From Thermoguttaceae bacterium (lineage in GTDB: Bacteria; Planctomycetota; Planctomycetia; Pirellulales; Thermoguttaceae): DNA of 54,844 bases. The translations under genes and the position numbers were made by a program. The DNA is taken from assembly GCA_025060325.1 (NCBI GenBank), contig JANXBW010000030.1, forward strand, positions 1-54,844, given 5' to 3'. This document shows positions 53,000-54,844 of this stretch, piece after piece (within the stretch, counting starts at the first letter, position 1; every line of letters starts with the position of its first letter). The notes beneath the pieces were generated by a model. That model made no database searches, had not been told where the DNA came from, and worked only from the letters and a program-made list of their open reading frames with translations.

Positions 53000-54844
53000 A
53001 TGGGCATCATCGAAGCCTTCCGTTCGATTTCCCGACTTGGGGGGAAGCTTCGGAGGCGAGACAGCTCCCGCGGACAGCGGCGTCGGCAGGAGCGAATCAA
53101 GAAGAAACCGAAGGAATTAATGCCGCGACGGTTAGGGCTGGAGCAGTTCGAAAAGCGAGAACTTCTCAGTATCGCTCCCAACTTAGTGGCGGTAATCCCC
53201 AATGAGGGCCAAGTCATTGATCCGGGGGCAACTCTCTTTTTAGGTCCGCGGGAGTTACTCCTTCGTTTCAATGAAGGTCAGCGGATCGACCCGGCTTCGC
53301 TGGGCGGGATCCTATTTGTTCGAAGCAACGACGGGGTGTTCGGCAACGGGGACGATCGCGTTGTTCCGCTAGGGTACGTGGGGATTGCCGATCGCGCCAA
53401 CGAAGTAATCGTCCGCTTTGCTGGCCGGCTTGAGGATGACCTCTACCAGATGATCATCGTGGGGGTGACGAACTTCGTCGATCCGGCCGGCAATCCTGTG
53501 CCCCCGCTCCGCAATACCGCCGGCCAACTTTTCCGCGAGGACCAGCCTATTGAAGACCGTGTATTGCGGTTCAATTTCCGTGTGAATGTCGGGCCGCTTG
53601 TCACCGCCGTCGTGCCCCAACCCGTTGTCCGCAATGTCGACAATACACTTTCGCAATTGCGCAACGTCGTTGAGGTGTACTTCAGTGAGGACATGCGTCC
53701 GGGCCCGACGGGGGTTGAAAATCCCGCTTTTTACCAGCTTATCGGCACGCGCCAGACGGCAGATCCTCGTGACGATGTTGTAGTTGCACCTTCTCAGGTT
53801 GTTTACGATCCTTCACTTCGAAAGGTTACGCTGACTTTTGAACGCGACTTGGCAGACTACGGGACTGGGGCTTTTAGATTACGAATTGGCGACACTTACC
53901 AAATATTCCAAACCGACTTTGTCACCACGCCTTATGATGCCGGCCAAACGTTTGCCAGTGCCTTATCTGTGCGTAGCCTCGGCGGATCTTTGGCCGGGCG
54001 ATTTGGGGACGGCACCGGGCCGCAAAGCCTCATCATTTCTTCCCAGATCAACTCATGGCAATTGGACCCGACGCTCTGGTGGCCCGGAGGCAACGACGAG
54101 CCCGGCCATAGGAATTTGCCGCAGCATACCGCGGGGATGCTCTACATAGAAAACCATTACGCAAGTGGTGACTCCTCGCCGGATAACTCCGCCGGTGTTT
54201 TCACGATTCGTTACTACTTCCCTGAGACCATTCCCAACCCGAGAACCGGAGCTCCCACTTCCAACCTGATAACCGAAGCTCAAAAGCAGCGCGCCCGCGA
54301 GATTTTCGCGCTTCTCAGCAAGTATCTGGGAATCCAGGTATACGAGGATCCCGTATCGGGCGGGATCGCCGTTGCAACCGGTGACTTAGCGTTGTTCCCC
54401 TCCCCCTTCCGTTCGGAACCGGGTGGCATCCGTGGATTAGGCGGTGGCGGAAAAGCTCTGATGGACTATGCGGAGAACTGGGGCGCAAGTGAGTACGGGG
54501 GCGCCTGGTTCCAAGTTGCTTTTCACGAAATCTTGCACAACCTGGGGTTCGGTCACGCGTATGACGAAATCGCTATCATGGGCGCCGGCGAATTTGGCGG
54601 CTACTTGGTTGGAGTCGAGCCTGTTTACCCGCTTGACCATGACACGCTCCACGGCCGCCATATGTTCCGCCCGGACAGTATCGACGTGGACTTGTATCGT
54701 GTGCAACTAGATGAGCGGGGGCTTTTCCGGGCGGAGATCCTCGCCGAGCGATTGGGTCAATCGTCGCTTCTGGATGCAACCATAAGCATTTATGAGCAGT
54801 ACGTGGAAAATGGCATCGTCAAGTATCGCCTCGTCGCTCGCAAC
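53000..54844 (+). CDS. Large surface protein with a zincin-type metallopeptidase domain (3' end beyond window)
   Basis: An open frame of at least 615 codons runs off the window. AGGAG lies seven bases before the ATG. The N-terminus is strongly basic and then has 'RRLGLEQFEKRELLS', resembling the LEPRxLLS motif of planctomycete giant surface proteins; there is no classical signal peptide. Repeated beta-rich Ig/Big-like segments follow ('APNLVAVIPNEGQVIDPG', 'VVEVYFSEDMRPG'). Around residues 405-530 is a peptidase-like part ending in 'HEILHNLGFGH' (His509, Glu510, His513, His519), the extended metzincin zinc site, with a likely Met-turn 'EIAIMGAG' soon after. A further beta domain starts before the window ends. 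It probably is an exported zinc protease or autoprocessing surface protein. The substrate is unknown. Confidence 0.82.
   Translation, partial: MGIIEAFRSISRLGGKLRRRDSSRGQRRRQERIKKKPKELMPRRLGLEQFEKRELLSIAPNLVAVIPNEGQVIDPGATLFLGPRELLLRFNEGQRIDPASLGGILFVRSNDGVFGNGDDRVVPLGYVGIADRANEVIVRFAGRLEDDLYQMIIVGVTNFVDPAGNPVPPLRNTAGQLFREDQPIEDRVLRFNFRVNVGPLVTAVVPQPVVRNVDNTLSQLRNVVEVYFSEDMRPGPTGVENPAFYQLIGTRQTADPRDDVVVAPSQVVYDPSLRKVTLTFERDLADYGTGAFRLRIGDTYQIFQTDFVTTPYDAGQTFASALSVRSLGGSLAGRFGDGTGPQSLIISSQINSWQLDPTLWWPGGNDEPGHRNLPQHTAGMLYIENHYASGDSSPDNSAGVFTIRYYFPETIPNPRTGAPTSNLITEAQKQRAREIFALLSKYLGIQVYEDPVSGGIAVATGDLALFPSPFRSEPGGIRGLGGGGKALMDYAENWGASEYGGAWFQVAFHEILHNLGFGHAYDEIAIMGAGEFGGYLVGVEPVYPLDHDTLHGRHMFRPDSIDVDLYRVQLDERGLFRAEILAERLGQSSLLDATISIYEQYVENGIVKYRLVARN

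Overview
The window looks like chromosomal DNA of a planctomycete, probably a Pirellulales-like and possibly thermophilic lineage. The basis is gene content: several Tat-exported Gfo/Idh/MocA oxidoreductases, a PmoA-like DUF6807 protein, secreted GH36 and GH106 glycosidases, a DUF1573 protein, a BBP2-type outer-membrane porin, a three-gene ABC exporter with a membrane-anchored TPR partner, and a large surface protein whose N-terminus carries an LEPR-like 'FEKRELLS' motif. Coding density is low, with many gene-free gaps of 0.3-1 kb. Several genes are broken.

Layout. 1-2.8 kb is a graveyard: the 3' end of a cas1 gene, a cas2 gene with one in-frame stop, an older decayed ORF of unknown family, and one end of a repeat that recurs at 41.7 kb. 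tRNA-Ser(GCT) follows on the minus strand. 3.8-6.8 kb holds a peptide-type ABC importer reduced to a binding protein and one permease. 7.1-10.6 kb (minus) holds a URO-D-type methyltransferase, a small protein, a corrinoid protein and a DUF1573 protein. 11-18.7 kb holds a GT4 glycosyltransferase, a frameshifted oxidoreductase pseudogene, and a minus-strand run of sugar isomerase, oxidoreductase and UbiD-like decarboxylase. 19.7-26.1 kb holds a small conserved protein, a tRNA-Ile relic, a PmoA-like protein divergent from a GH36 enzyme with a domain inserted in its barrel, and an aldo/keto reductase.

26.3-31.1 kb is housekeeping: queG, then rpmE-prfA-prmC and tRNA-Val(TAC). 31.4-35 kb holds a polytopic membrane protein and a divergent pair, an HxlR regulator and a CPVC thioredoxin-like protein, with three palindromes between them. 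35.6-41.4 kb holds a GH106 rhamnosidase, another exported oxidoreductase and a TPR protein. A 132-bp element with inverted-repeat ends lies at 41.64-41.77 kb. 42.8-47.1 kb is an overlapping ABC ATPase / permease / TPR operon. nadA, the BBP2 porin and the open end of a zincin-type surface protein complete the window.

The accessory genes point to a heterotroph that takes apart complex glycans: secreted glycosidases, Tat-exported sugar oxidoreductases, an isomerase and an aldo/keto reductase. I saw no intact CRISPR-Cas or other defence system. The most notable features are the decayed adaptation module, the corrinoid/URO-D cluster, the GH36 insertion, the palindrome-rich HxlR/thioredoxin divergon and the inverted-repeat element.
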